From Stackebrandtia nassauensis DSM 44728 (GTDB taxonomy: Bacteria > Actinomycetota > Actinomycetes > Mycobacteriales > Micromonosporaceae): a stretch of 64,000 bases of DNA. The stretch covers positions 5,580,001-5,644,000 of the forward strand of contig NC_013947.1 of NCBI RefSeq assembly GCF_000024545.1, read 5' to 3'. The notes below the pieces were generated by a model, which was given only the letters and a program-made list of their open reading frames with translations, was not told where the DNA came from and made no database searches. A program made the position numbers and the translations under genes. Below are positions 1 through 8,491 of this stretch, in pieces (positions within the stretch are counted from its first letter, which is position 1; the number at the start of each line of letters is the position of its first letter).

Positions 1-346
1 CTCCACCGGCGGCGACCTGCGGGTACCGCACTTCATCGGGCTGCACGGCATCCACGTGCTGCTGCTGACGGTGCTGGTGCTGGCCGTGCTGGCGGCCCGC
101 GTCGCGTGGCTGCGGGACGACCGGGTGCGGGCGGGCCTCGTGGGCGCCGTCGCGATCGGCTACACCGGACTGTTCGCGGTCACGACCTGGCAGGCGGCTC
201 GAGGCCAGTCGCTCATCCACCCCGACTCGTCGACGCTGCTGGCGATGGCGGGCGCGGTGCTGGTGGCCGCGGCGGTGGCGCTGGTGACGGTGGCGGCGGG
301 ACGCCGTCGCGCCGGCTCCGCGAAGGAACTGGTCACGGCAGTGTGA
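1..346 (+). CDS. Partial membrane protein, 3' end
   Basis: This is the C-terminal part of a gene that enters from the left edge; the reading frame is open from base 2 to the TGA at 344-346. The visible 114 residues contain a short segment with GLHGIH, then three hydrophobic stretches consistent with membrane helices, and a short basic tail. A sequence of the type HFIGLH followed by hydrophobic helices occurs in uncharacterised actinobacterial integral membrane proteins, but I cannot name the family. The gene converges on the histidine kinase at 333-1979 and overlaps its 3' end by 14 bases. Function unknown. Confidence 0.6.
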   Translation, partial: STGGDLRVPHFIGLHGIHVLLLTVLVLAVLAARVAWLRDDRVRAGLVGAVAIGYTGLFAVTTWQAARGQSLIHPDSSTLLAMAGAVLVAAAVALVTVAAGRRRAGSAKELVTAV

Positions 347-1979
347 TGCGGACCGTGGTCGCACCCGGTTCGCTGTCGATCGAGACTTCCCCGTCGTGGG
401 CGCCGATGACCGCCTCGACAATGGCCAGTCCCAGGCCGGTACTCCCGGAGGCTCGGGAGCGGGACGAATCACCGCGGGTGAATCGCTGGAACACCTGCGG
501 CAGAAGGTGAGGGGGAATGCCGGGGCCGTCGTCACGGATGACGACGACGGCCCCGGCATCCACGTGTTCGACCCGGCCGGTGACGGTGGTACCGGCGGGG
601 GTGTGGACGCGGGCGTTGGCCAGGATGTTGGCCAGCACCTGGTGCAGCCGGTCCCGGTCGGCGCGAACCGTCACGGGCTCGTCGGGCAGCTCCAGCACCC
701 ACCGATGCCCAGCCGCAGCTGCTGGGCCGGAGCTGGAGGAGCTGTTGGCCGCGGCGTCGGACGGAGTGGCTGGGCCAGAGGCGGCCGATCCAGCCGCCTC
801 CTCGTCAGCCGCAGCGGCGGCCGCAAGCGGCTCGGCCGAGCCAGCTGCGTCGTCGGCTTCGGTCGGCACGGCCCCGTCGGCTCCGGCCGCGAGCGGCTCG
901 GGCGAGCTGGCGTTGGTTTCGGCGGCTTGGGCGTCGCTGAAGGTGTCCACGAGCAACGCCGAGAGGTCGACGTCGGTCATGGCCAGCGGACGCCCCGAAT
1001 CCAGGCGCGCCAACAGGAGCAGGTCCTCCACCAGGCCCGTCATACGGGTCGACTCGGACTCGATGCGGCCCAGAGCGTGGCGGGTGTCCGGGCCGATGGA
1101 CTCGTGGCCTCGGCGGGTCAGCTCGGCGTAGCCCCGGATCGAGGCCAACGGGGTGCGCAGTTCGTGGCTGGCGTCGGCGACGAAGCGACGGACCCGGGTC
1201 TCACTGTCGTGACGGGCCTTCAGCGCCGCGCCGACGTGGCCCAGCAGCCGGTTGAGCGCCGTGCCGACCTGGCCCACCTCGGTGCGCGGATCGGCGTCGG
1301 GAACCCGTTCGGTCAGGCTCACCTCGCCGCTGGACAGCGGCAGCTCCGACACCCGGCTCGCGGTCGCCGCCACCCGGCGCAGCGGCCGCAGCGCCAACCG
1401 CACCGCCACCGCCGCGGCGATGCCCGCCGCCAACAGGCCCGTCCCGGCCACCAGCGACTCCACCACGATGAGGGTGTCCACCGTGCCCGCCACCTGCGCT
1501 GTCGGAAGTCCCACCAGGACCGACGCTCCGTGTGGCGAGTCGAGCGTGACCACCCGGTACTCCCCGAGCCCGGGAACCTCGACGGTGCTTGGCTTCGCGC
1601 TCCCCTCGACCTTCTCCAGCGCCGCGATCTGGTCCTCGTCCAGTGTGGTCAGCCGATCGGCGGGGTCCGCCGGTCCCGGCCCGCCCGGTTCCCGGCTCAC
1701 CGCCGCGTCGGTGATCTCGCCGTTGGCGTCGACCAGCCCGCCGATCGTGCCGATCGGCTGTCCCGGCTGGGCCAGGAACGACACCCCGTCGGTGGGTGCC
1801 CCCGGCCCCGCCGAGCGCGCGGCCGTGGCCGCCAGCTGGTGGTCCAGCTGGTCGTACAGATAGGACGACAACGCGATCGTGGTGACGGTCGCGATGACCG
1901 CGCTGACCACCGCCAGCAGCCCGATGGTGGCGGCCACCAGCCGGGCGCGCAGCGACCATGGACGTCGCACGGCGCTCAC
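333..1979 (-). CDS. Sensor histidine kinase, OmpR-type partner
   Basis: A membrane sensor kinase of 548 residues that should autophosphorylate and pass phosphate to the response regulator just upstream. Order: TM1 about 12-35, extracytoplasmic sensor region about 36-165, TM2 about 170-196, HAMP about 197-250, HisKA with SHELRTPLAS (His272), then an N box with ANILANA and G boxes with DDGPGIP and GLGLAI. Between HisKA and the ATPase domain lies an Ala/Ser/Glu-rich low-complexity insert of roughly 75 residues (about 355-430), which is unusual. The start GTG overlaps the regulator stop by 4 bases (1976-1979), so the two are translationally coupled. The ligand cannot be told from sequence. Confidence 0.93.
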   Translation of the reverse strand: MSAVRRPWSLRARLVAATIGLLAVVSAVIATVTTIALSSYLYDQLDHQLAATAARSAGPGAPTDGVSFLAQPGQPIGTIGGLVDANGEITDAAVSREPGGPGPADPADRLTTLDEDQIAALEKVEGSAKPSTVEVPGLGEYRVVTLDSPHGASVLVGLPTAQVAGTVDTLIVVESLVAGTGLLAAGIAAAVAVRLALRPLRRVAATASRVSELPLSSGEVSLTERVPDADPRTEVGQVGTALNRLLGHVGAALKARHDSETRVRRFVADASHELRTPLASIRGYAELTRRGHESIGPDTRHALGRIESESTRMTGLVEDLLLLARLDSGRPLAMTDVDLSALLVDTFSDAQAAETNASSPEPLAAGADGAVPTEADDAAGSAEPLAAAAAADEEAAGSAASGPATPSDAAANSSSSSGPAAAAGHRWVLELPDEPVTVRADRDRLHQVLANILANARVHTPAGTTVTGRVEHVDAGAVVVIRDDGPGIPPHLLPQVFQRFTRGDSSRSRASGSTGLGLAIVEAVIGAHDGEVSIDSEPGATTVRITLP

Positions 1980-2704
1980 TCCCCCGGCTTGAGGATGTAC
2001 CCCGCACCGCGTCGGGTGTGGATCATCGGCGGTCGTCCCGCGTCGATCTTGCGCCGCAGATACGAGATGTACAGTTCCACCACATTGGCCTGTCCCCCGA
2101 AGTCGTAGTTCCAGACCCGGTCGAGGATCTGCGCCTTGCTCAGCACCCGCCGGGGGTTGCGCATCAGGTACCGCAGCAGCTCGAACTCGGTCGCGGTCAG
2201 CGGGATGTCCTCACCGGCCCGGCTCACCTCGTGGGTGTCCTCATTGAGCGTCAGGTCGCCGACGGTCAGCGCCGAGGCCCGGTTCGCGCGCGCCGCGCCC
2301 GAACGGCGCAGCAGGTTGCGCAGCCGGGCCAGCACCTCCTCCAGGCTGAACGGCTTGGTCACGTAGTCGTCGCCACCGGCGGTCAGGCCTCGCACCCGGT
2401 CCTCGACGGCGTCCTTCGCGGTCAGGAACAGCACCGGCGTCTCCGGGGCGTCGGCGTGCAGCCGGTCCAGGACCGACAGTCCGTCCATGTCGGGCAGCAT
2501 GATGTCCAGGATCACCGCGTCGGGACGGTGTTCGCGGGCCAGTTTCAGCGCGGCGGTGCCGTCCCCGGCGGTGTACGCCTGCCAGCCCTCGTAGCGCACC
2601 GCCATCGACAGCAGCTCCGCCAGCGGCGCCTCGTCGTCCACGACGAGGACCCGGATCGGGCTGCCGTCCGGGCGTCGCAAAGCCTTGGGTCCGGTGCTGG
2701 TCAT
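1976..2704 (-). CDS. Response regulator, OmpR/PhoB family
   Basis: A 242-residue DNA-binding response regulator and partner of the kinase at 333-1979. The receiver domain has the acidic pair in VVDDE (about 22-25), the phosphoacceptor Asp67 in ILDIMLPDMDG and the conserved Lys in KPFSLEE. The C-terminal winged helix ends with the typical RRGAGYILKPG. Length is normal for the family. It is the first gene of a two-gene operon, with a 4-base overlap to the kinase. It resembles mycobacterial MprA/TcrX/PrrA-type regulators, but the regulon cannot be inferred from sequence. Confidence 0.95.
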   Translation of the reverse strand: MTSTGPKALRRPDGSPIRVLVVDDEAPLAELLSMAVRYEGWQAYTAGDGTAALKLAREHRPDAVILDIMLPDMDGLSVLDRLHADAPETPVLFLTAKDAVEDRVRGLTAGGDDYVTKPFSLEEVLARLRNLLRRSGAARANRASALTVGDLTLNEDTHEVSRAGEDIPLTATEFELLRYLMRNPRRVLSKAQILDRVWNYDFGGQANVVELYISYLRRKIDAGRPPMIHTRRGAGYILKPGE

Positions 2705-2786
2705 ACCGCGACATTATGGCCGCAGCCTGCGGTTCGTCTATGGCTTGCCTGTGAATTGGCTATGAGCCGACCCCCGATCCGCTACC

Positions 2787-4388
2787 GTGCGTGACATGGG
2801 GAGTGCACGGCGGATGGTGACGGCGGTGATCGGTCTGGCCGTCCTGGCCACGGCCGCGAGCTGCGGCGAGGCCAAGATCAGGTATCCCACCAAAGCCGAC
2901 CTCGTCTCGGACGCGACGATCGACATCGCCCCGACCGCGAAACGCGAGGACGTGCCGGTGTCGGCCGAGATCAAGCCGGGCATCGCCAACGGCAAGCTGG
3001 TCACGCTGAAGCTGACGAAACGGGGCGAGCCGGTCGAGGGCGAGCTGCGGCCCGACGGCACCAGCTGGGTCTCGGCCAAACCGCTGTCGTACGACACGAA
3101 GTACACCGCCACGGTCACCGCGATCGACGACCACCGTCGCACCGTCACCGCGAAGTCCGCGTTCACCACGATGGACAAGCCCGCGCGCACCATCGAACCG
3201 TATCTGGCCAATGAGGACGGCAAGACTTACGGCAAGGCGATGCCGGTCGCGCTGGACTTCCCGGACGGGTTCGAGGTACCGGAGAAGAAGCGGGCCGCCG
3301 TCGAGAAGCGACTGTTCGTGTCCAGCGCGCCCGAGCAGGCGGGCGTGTGGCACTGGTTCTCCGGCGGGCGGCTCCAGTACCGGCCCAAGGACTACTGGCG
3401 GCCCGGCACCGAGGTGTCGGTCCGGCTGGGGCTCAAGGGCCTCAAGCTGGGCAAGGGCGTCTACGGCGCGAAGGACCTGAAGTCCGACTTCAACATCGAC
3501 GACACCGACCGGGAACTGTTGGTCAGCAACAAGAAGAAGCACATGATCGCCAAGAAGGACGGTAAGAGGGTCAAGACCATCGCCGTCGCGCTGGGCAAAC
3601 CGGGGTACGAGTCGTACTCGGGCACGATGGCCATCATGGAGCGACTGCCCAACACCACTTTCGACACCACCCGGGAGCCGGGATGCAACGGCAAGGAGGA
3701 CGGTGTCGACTGTTACCGCACCAACGTCGACCACGCCGAACGGCTGACCTGGACCGGACAGTTCATCCACTCGGCGCCGTGGTCGGTGTGGGCGCAGGGC
3801 AACACGAACGTGTCGCACGGCTGCGTGAACGTCTCGCCGGGCGACGCCTCCTGGATCTACGAATTCGTGCGGGTGGGCGACCCCGTGACCGTCAAGGGCA
3901 CCGGGGTCGCCCTCACCGGCGGCGACGGGTACACCGCCTACGACCTGAGCTGGGACGAGTTCCGGGCGGGCAGCTACCTGGAGCAGCCCGCCGCGTTAGG
4001 CGGTGTAGGTGCCGAAGCTCCACACCTTGCCCTCCAGGTCGCGGGCGACGTAGTCGCGGGAACCGTAGTCCTGCTCGGTCAGCGGACGCACGATCCGGGC
4101 ACCGGCGGCGACGGCCCGGTCGTGGTGGGCGTCGGTGTCGGTGACGGCCACGTAGATCGCGTAGTCGTCCTCGGCGGGTTCGGCGAGCGCCTTGTCGGTC
4201 TGGCCGAGCATGATGACGCCGCCGCCGTAGCGAAGCTCGGCGTGGACGACCTTGCCGGTCTCGTCCTCGTGAACGGCCTGCTCGGTGAGCCCGAACGCCT
4301 TGACCAGCCAGTCGATGGCCGCGCTGGCGTCGTTGTACTTCAGTACCGGGTAGACCATGCCCTTGCTGTCGTTCATCGCTCCTCCTAA
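2787..4388 (+). CDS. L,D-transpeptidase lipoprotein with antisense-overlapping tail
   Basis: A cell-wall enzyme expected to form 3-3 cross-links in peptidoglycan. The N-terminus has a lipoprotein signal with lipobox AASC. Two Ig-like domains follow (about 40-260), then the YkuD catalytic domain with IHSAPW and SHGCVNVS; the cysteine near residue 346 is the nucleophile. The conserved fold should end near residue 400 (around base 3985, after SWDEFRAGSY). The frame has no stop there and runs another 133 codons antisense to the whole VOC gene at 3996-4376, ending in TAA at 4386-4388. The tail composition looks like antisense read-through, so either the stop was lost or there is an indel. GTG at 2787 or ATG at 2796 could be the start. 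Confidence 0.88.
   Translation: MRDMGSARRMVTAVIGLAVLATAASCGEAKIRYPTKADLVSDATIDIAPTAKREDVPVSAEIKPGIANGKLVTLKLTKRGEPVEGELRPDGTSWVSAKPLSYDTKYTATVTAIDDHRRTVTAKSAFTTMDKPARTIEPYLANEDGKTYGKAMPVALDFPDGFEVPEKKRAAVEKRLFVSSAPEQAGVWHWFSGGRLQYRPKDYWRPGTEVSVRLGLKGLKLGKGVYGAKDLKSDFNIDDTDRELLVSNKKKHMIAKKDGKRVKTIAVALGKPGYESYSGTMAIMERLPNTTFDTTREPGCNGKEDGVDCYRTNVDHAERLTWTGQFIHSAPWSVWAQGNTNVSHGCVNVSPGDASWIYEFVRVGDPVTVKGTGVALTGGDGYTAYDLSWDEFRAGSYLEQPAALGGVGAEAPHLALQVAGDVVAGTVVLLGQRTHDPGTGGDGPVVVGVGVGDGHVDRVVVLGGFGERLVGLAEHDDAAAVAKLGVDDLAGLVLVNGLLGEPERLDQPVDGRAGVVVLQYRVDHALAVVHRSS
3996..4376 (-). CDS. VOC (glyoxalase/bleomycin-resistance fold) protein
   Basis: A 126-residue single VOC-fold protein of the PhnB-like or glyoxalase-like kind. 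It shows the two beta-alpha-beta-beta-beta halves: MVYPVLKYNDASAAIDWL opens the first and DYAIYVAVTDTDAHHDRA the second, ending with the typical DLEGKVWSFGTY. Substrate unknown; members bind metals and small molecules. I chose ATG 4376 because AGGAGG lies just upstream (4381-4386). The whole gene is antisense to the extended tail of the L,D-transpeptidase. It follows the AraC regulator on the same strand with a 74-base gap, so that regulator may control it. Confidence 0.9.
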   Translation of the reverse strand: MNDSKGMVYPVLKYNDASAAIDWLVKAFGLTEQAVHEDETGKVVHAELRYGGGVIMLGQTDKALAEPAEDDYAIYVAVTDTDAHHDRAVAAGARIVRPLTEQDYGSRDYVARDLEGKVWSFGTYTA

Positions 4389-4450
4389 TACGGCTGTCAC
4401 GAGCGACGATATGACGGTGTGGCGGCGCTGACTTGGAAAAATGCGACCGG

Positions 4451-5320
4451 CTATCGGCCGGAGTCGAAGACGTCGGTGCTCAGCGAGACGTTGACGTCGG
4501 GTGGGACATCGGTGCTCATCGTCAGCCGGGCGGCCACCGTCACCGGGGTGGAGCCCGTGAACTGGCGGAAGTCAGCGTTGAGGTGCGCCTGGTCGAAGTA
4601 GCCGCATGCGGCGGCCACCGTCGCCCAGCCCTCGGTTCCGGCCTGGTCGCGGCGGGCGTAGGCGGCGTCGAAGCGCAGCAGCCGGGCCGCGGTCTTGGGG
4701 CTGAGGCCCAGTTCGGTCTTGAAGCGGCGGGCCAGGCGGCCCCGGCTGAGTTCGAGTTCCGCGGCCAGCTCGCCGACCCGGATCCGGCCGCCGGTCTCGC
4801 TCAGGCGGCGCCAGGCCCAGCTCAGCTCGCGGTCCAGCGGTCGGGCGACCGCCAGCCGGGCGGTCAGCGTCTGGTCCAGGAGCCGGAACCGCTCGTCCCA
4901 GGAGTCGGCCTCGGCGAGCCGGGGCACCAGCGCGTCCAGCCAGTGCTCGTCGAGGGCGGCGGGGTCGACGGTGCGGTTGGCCAGCTCGCCCAGCGGCAGG
5001 CCGTAGACGAGCCGGGCGCCCAACGGCGACAGCATCAGCTGCACCGCCTCGGAAACCCCATGCGACTCAGAAACCACATAGGAGTCGTAGGGCCCGGCGA
5101 TCAGCGAGGCCCCGGTCCACGCCGGACCGCCGCGTGGGTCCGAGACGGTCACCGTCGCGCCCCAGCCGAGGATCAGCACGGTGCGGCTGCCCGCGAACTC
5201 GCGCCGCAGCAGCGTCTGTTCGACGTCCTCGCGGTAGCCGATATAGGCGTCGACGAACGGACGCAGCCGGGGCTCGGGCAGCCCCGTCCGGTAGCTGGCG
5301 GACAGCGGTTGGGCGTCCAT
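4451..5320 (-). CDS. AraC-family transcriptional regulator
   Basis: A 289-residue regulator with an N-terminal sensing domain of the DUF6597 kind (about 1-150; LPEPRLRPFVDAYIGYRE) and a C-terminal AraC DNA-binding domain (about 185-280). The HTH pair shows VGELAAELELSRGRLARRF and AAACGYFDQAHLNADFR followed by FTGSTP. The ATG at 5320 begins the conserved part; the open frame extends upstream, but that stretch is arginine-rich and overlaps the ThiE-like gene. It sits between the ThiE-like gene (29-base gap) and the VOC gene, and could control the latter. Ligand unknown. Confidence 0.88.
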   Translation of the reverse strand: MDAQPLSASYRTGLPEPRLRPFVDAYIGYREDVEQTLLRREFAGSRTVLILGWGATVTVSDPRGGPAWTGASLIAGPYDSYVVSESHGVSEAVQLMLSPLGARLVYGLPLGELANRTVDPAALDEHWLDALVPRLAEADSWDERFRLLDQTLTARLAVARPLDRELSWAWRRLSETGGRIRVGELAAELELSRGRLARRFKTELGLSPKTAARLLRFDAAYARRDQAGTEGWATVAAACGYFDQAHLNADFRQFTGSTPVTVAARLTMSTDVPPDVNVSLSTDVFDSGR

Positions 5321-5349
5321 GGCTCCACGGTAACGCCGCAGTCCGACAC

Positions 5350-5928
5350 TCAGTCCAGGCCGTCGAGCAGCTCCCGCACCACGGTCGCGGGGTCCTCGGC
5401 GCGCATCACCGCGCCCATGACCGCCACGCCGTGAGCCCCGGCGGCCCGGCACTCGGCGGCGCGTTCGCCGGTCTCGACGCCGCCCAGCGCGTAGACCGGC
5501 ACCCGGCTGCTCGCGCAGTACTCGGCCAGGCCCTCGGGTCCCAGCGCGGGACCGTAGCCGGGTTTGGAAGCGGTCGGATATATCGGTGAAAAGGTCACAT
5601 AATCCGCGTTGGGATCATCTGACTGGCCGGTATGGGCCGAGCGGCCGACCAGATCCGGACGGGGCCGGGGCGCTCGGGCGAGCGCCGACAGGTGACACGC
5701 GTCGACCGTCCAGGTTGGATCCGAGATGATGAGTTTCGCCCCCGCTTCGGTAAGGGGCGGCTCCAACCGCTGGGCCAACGCCCGGCGCCGGGCGGGCGGC
5801 AAACCCTTCTCACGCAGCACGAACGCCCGGGCACCGGCGTCGAGTGCCAATGCGATCTGCTCAGGCAGCGGCCGGGGACAGGCGCTCGCGTCGGTGAGTA
5901 TCAGCAGTCGGGGCAAGGTGTGGATCAT
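5350..5928 (-). CDS. Thiamine phosphate synthase-like protein (ThiE/TenI)
   Basis: A 192-residue TIM-barrel protein of the ThiE/TenI family. ThiE couples HMP-PP with the thiazole phosphate; TenI is a thiazole tautomerase. Visible signatures are LREKGLPPARRRALA, VGRSAHTGQ, the phosphate-binding stretch DYVTFSPIYPTASKPGYGP, and YALGGV with AHGVAVMGAVM at the C-terminal end. It is slightly shorter than canonical ThiE (about 210). No other thi gene or TPP riboswitch was seen nearby, so it could be a TenI-like or accessory protein. It is first in a leftward group with the AraC and VOC genes. Confidence 0.85.
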   Translation of the reverse strand: MIHTLPRLLILTDASACPRPLPEQIALALDAGARAFVLREKGLPPARRRALAQRLEPPLTEAGAKLIISDPTWTVDACHLSALARAPRPRPDLVGRSAHTGQSDDPNADYVTFSPIYPTASKPGYGPALGPEGLAEYCASSRVPVYALGGVETGERAAECRAAGAHGVAVMGAVMRAEDPATVVRELLDGLD

Positions 5929-6057
5929 GGACGACGGCCTTACACGAGTGCCGATTGGGGCTGGTCAAGCATCCGGTAGACAACTGTTGGTTAACGTTTC
6001 CATATCGCCTGTGGTCACGTGTTGCGCGTCCCACTTTTCGATGCCAGACTCCCACAG

Positions 6058-6825
6058 ATGGTAGTTGTTGATCACCTGGATGCATTGCGCCGTGAGGGCG
6101 CACTGCTGGCCGAGGCTGCCGATGAGGTAGGCCTACGCGCCCCGGTGCCAACATGCCCTGATTGGACCATCCGCGATCTGTTGTGGCACACCGGCTTCAT
6201 TCATCGGTGGGCGAAAACCATTGTATCCGAAGCTCGTCAGTCCCGTCCGGACTCATCCGAAATCGACCTGATCGCGGGTCCGATTCCGGACGACGCGCTG
6301 CTCGTCGAGTGGTATCGGGAAAGCCACGCGCAGTTGATGCGCGCGCTGGAGCAGGCGCCGCTCGACCTGGACTGCTACCACTTCCTGCGGGCACCGTCCC
6401 CACTGGCGTTCTGGACCCGGCGCCAGGCCCACGAGACCACCATCCACCGGGTGGACGCCGAGTCGGCGCGCGGCGACGAGATCTCCCCCATCGACCGGGA
6501 CTTCGCCGCCGACGGCATCGACGAACTGCTGCGCGGCTACCACGCCCGCCGCCACAGCAAAGTGCGTTCGCACATCCCGAAGGCGTTGCACCTTCATGCC
6601 ACCGACGAACCCGGCGGCGGCAGTGACTGGTTCCTGCACATCACCGAGGAACCGCTCGTCACCAAGCGCACCTTCGACGGTCCGGTCGACTGTGTCCTGA
6701 GTGGTCCGGTGGAGCTGCTGTACCTGGCACTGTGGAATCGGTGCCGTATCGACGATCTGACGGTCTCCGGCGACACCGGCGTGGCCAAGTTGTGGCAGAA
6801 CCTCTCCCCGATCGTGTGGGCCTGA
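6058..6825 (+). CDS. Maleylpyruvate isomerase-family mycothiol-dependent protein
   Basis: A 255-residue protein of the mycothiol-dependent maleylpyruvate isomerase superfamily (DinB-like four-helix bundle). The N-terminal part reads VPTCPDWTIRDLLWHTGFIHRW, where the histidine (about residue 46) is a metal ligand in this family. Further metal-ligand candidates are WTRRQAHETTIHRVDAE (about 120-137). A C-terminal sterol-carrier-like segment follows. The reaction is unknown; relatives use mycothiol as cofactor, typical of Actinobacteria. I chose ATG 6058 because the conserved VVVDHLDAL begins there; no clear ribosome binding site is present, so translation may be leaderless. Confidence 0.85.
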   Translation: MVVVDHLDALRREGALLAEAADEVGLRAPVPTCPDWTIRDLLWHTGFIHRWAKTIVSEARQSRPDSSEIDLIAGPIPDDALLVEWYRESHAQLMRALEQAPLDLDCYHFLRAPSPLAFWTRRQAHETTIHRVDAESARGDEISPIDRDFAADGIDELLRGYHARRHSKVRSHIPKALHLHATDEPGGGSDWFLHITEEPLVTKRTFDGPVDCVLSGPVELLYLALWNRCRIDDLTVSGDTGVAKLWQNLSPIVWA

Positions 6826-6919
6826 CCAAAGTCAAGGGTGAAAACCCGACGACCGGCCGATGCGGATCTGTGCCGAGTGCCATACCCTTTTGCGGGTGAA
6901 GGAGCTTGAGCACGCGATC

Positions 6920-7585
6920 ATGGATTACATCGATCCATTCATGCAGACGCCGTGGATCTTCGTCCTGGTGTTCGCGATCGCATTCATTGACGGATTCTTC
7001 CCGGTGGTTCCGGGCGAGACGACGGTTATCGCGGCCGGTGCCGTGGCCGCCTCGACCGGTTACCCGAACATCGCGCTGATCATCGCGGTGGCGGCACTGG
7101 GGGCGTTCGGCGGCGACCATGTCTCCTACGCCATCGGGCGGTTCGCCTTCGGGCCGATAGCCAGGCGACTCAAACCCGGCACCAAGAAGAAGAAAGCCTT
7201 CGACTGGGCCCATGACGCCTTGGAGAAACGCGGCGGGATCGTGCTGATCGTGGCGCGATACATCCCCGGCGGCCGCACCGCCATCACCATCACCAGCGGC
7301 GCGGTGCGTTACAGCCTGCGCAAGTTCTCGTTCTTCGACTCGATCGCGGCCGTCTCCTGGGGTGTCTACTCCGGAATGATCGGCTTCCTGGCGGGCAAGA
7401 CCTTCGAGGGACGGCCGCTGCTGGCGCTGGGGCTGGGTTTCGCGATCGCGATCGTCTGCGCCGGGATCATGGAGCTGGTCCGGTTCCTGCTGGAGAAGCG
7501 CGCCAAGGCCCGTGAGGCCCTGGCGGTCGCGGTACCGGCACCCCGGGTCGAGGACGCCGCGGCGCCGGTACCGGTCAAGGACTAG
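6920..7585 (+). CDS. DedA-family membrane protein
   Basis: A 221-residue integral membrane protein of the DedA (SNARE-associated/VTT) family, thought to act as lipid flippases or in membrane homeostasis. Family signatures: FIDGFFPVVPGETTVIAAG in the first re-entrant segment and the motif IVARYIPGGRT in the second half, with several hydrophobic helices and an Ala/Val-rich cytoplasmic tail. ATG 6920 starts the conserved region; AAGGAG at 6898-6903 is somewhat far, so GTG 6896 or another upstream start is possible. The stop TAG shares the tetranucleotide CTAG (7582-7585) with the stop of the convergent NmrA-like gene. Confidence 0.9.
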   Translation: MDYIDPFMQTPWIFVLVFAIAFIDGFFPVVPGETTVIAAGAVAASTGYPNIALIIAVAALGAFGGDHVSYAIGRFAFGPIARRLKPGTKKKKAFDWAHDALEKRGGIVLIVARYIPGGRTAITITSGAVRYSLRKFSFFDSIAAVSWGVYSGMIGFLAGKTFEGRPLLALGLGFAIAIVCAGIMELVRFLLEKRAKAREALAVAVPAPRVEDAAAPVPVKD

Positions 7586-8397
7586 CGGAAAGCGTCGACG
7601 TTCTCGGCCACCCACTGGGTGTAGTCGCGGCCGGGCTGGCCGGTCAGCTTCTCGACCATGTGGTTGACGGTGTACGCCGCCGCGGGCGGGTCGGCGTGCC
7701 AGTCGACGACGTGGTCGGCCATCTCCGAGGACACCCCCATCGCCGTCAACCGGTCGTGGGCCTGCTGCCGGGTCAACTCCTCGTAGCGGACCTCGCGGCC
7801 CAGCGCGTCGGTGAGGATGCGGGTCTTGTCCAGGAACGACAGCGCCTGCGGGCCGTTGAGCTCGTAGTCCCTGCCGTGGTGGCCGTCCTGGGTCAACGTC
7901 ACGACGGCCACGGCGCCGATGTCGGCCTCGTGGATCGCGGCGCTGAGCACCTCGGCGAACGGTTCCCGGACCACACCCTCGGTCTTGATCGAGTCGACCC
8001 AGGTCAGGGCGTTGGCCATGAACTCCTGCGGCTGCAACACGGTCCACTCCAGGTCGCTGCCGCGCAGCGCCGTGATCACCGAGCCGTCGAAGCCGCTCCA
8101 CAGTGCCACGACACGCTTGACACCGGACTTCGCCAGCCGCCCCACCAGTTCCGGCCCGTTGGTCAGGACCTCGCTGCCGTCGCTGGTGTACAGGAACACG
8201 CCACTCACCCCGGTCAACGCCGCTTCCAGGCTCTCCGGATCGGCCAGGTTCCCGGCGAACACCTCGACACCGTCGGGCAGGTTCTTCGCCTTGGCGGGAT
8301 CGCGGGTCAGCGCCCGCACCGGGTGGCCCGCGTCCAGCAGTTGCCGCAGTACCTGGTTGCCCACGGTTCCGGTCGCACCGGTCACGAGAATGGTCAT
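7582..8397 (-). CDS. NmrA-like NAD(P)-binding protein
   Basis: A 271-residue atypical short-chain dehydrogenase of the NmrA/NAD(P)H azoreductase-like type. The N-terminus MTILVTGATGTVGNQVLRQL is the Rossmann dinucleotide motif (GxxGxxG), followed by ALTRDPAKAKNLPDGVEVFAG. The catalytic Tyr-Lys pair of classical SDRs is not evident, as usual for NmrA-like proteins, which sense redox or reduce quinones. ATG 8397 was chosen because the beta strand starts there and GGAGAGG lies upstream. It converges on the DedA gene with overlapping stops. Substrate unknown. Confidence 0.88.
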   Translation of the reverse strand: MTILVTGATGTVGNQVLRQLLDAGHPVRALTRDPAKAKNLPDGVEVFAGNLADPESLEAALTGVSGVFLYTSDGSEVLTNGPELVGRLAKSGVKRVVALWSGFDGSVITALRGSDLEWTVLQPQEFMANALTWVDSIKTEGVVREPFAEVLSAAIHEADIGAVAVVTLTQDGHHGRDYELNGPQALSFLDKTRILTDALGREVRYEELTRQQAHDRLTAMGVSSEMADHVVDWHADPPAAAYTVNHMVEKLTGQPGRDYTQWVAENVDAFR

Positions 8398-8491
8398 CAG
8401 TCCCTCTCCTATCGGTTGGTGTGCCAAAGGCTAGGAGCGGAACGGGTGGTGCGAATCGGGCTCGGGGCGGACGCGGCTTGCGTCTTTGGTC

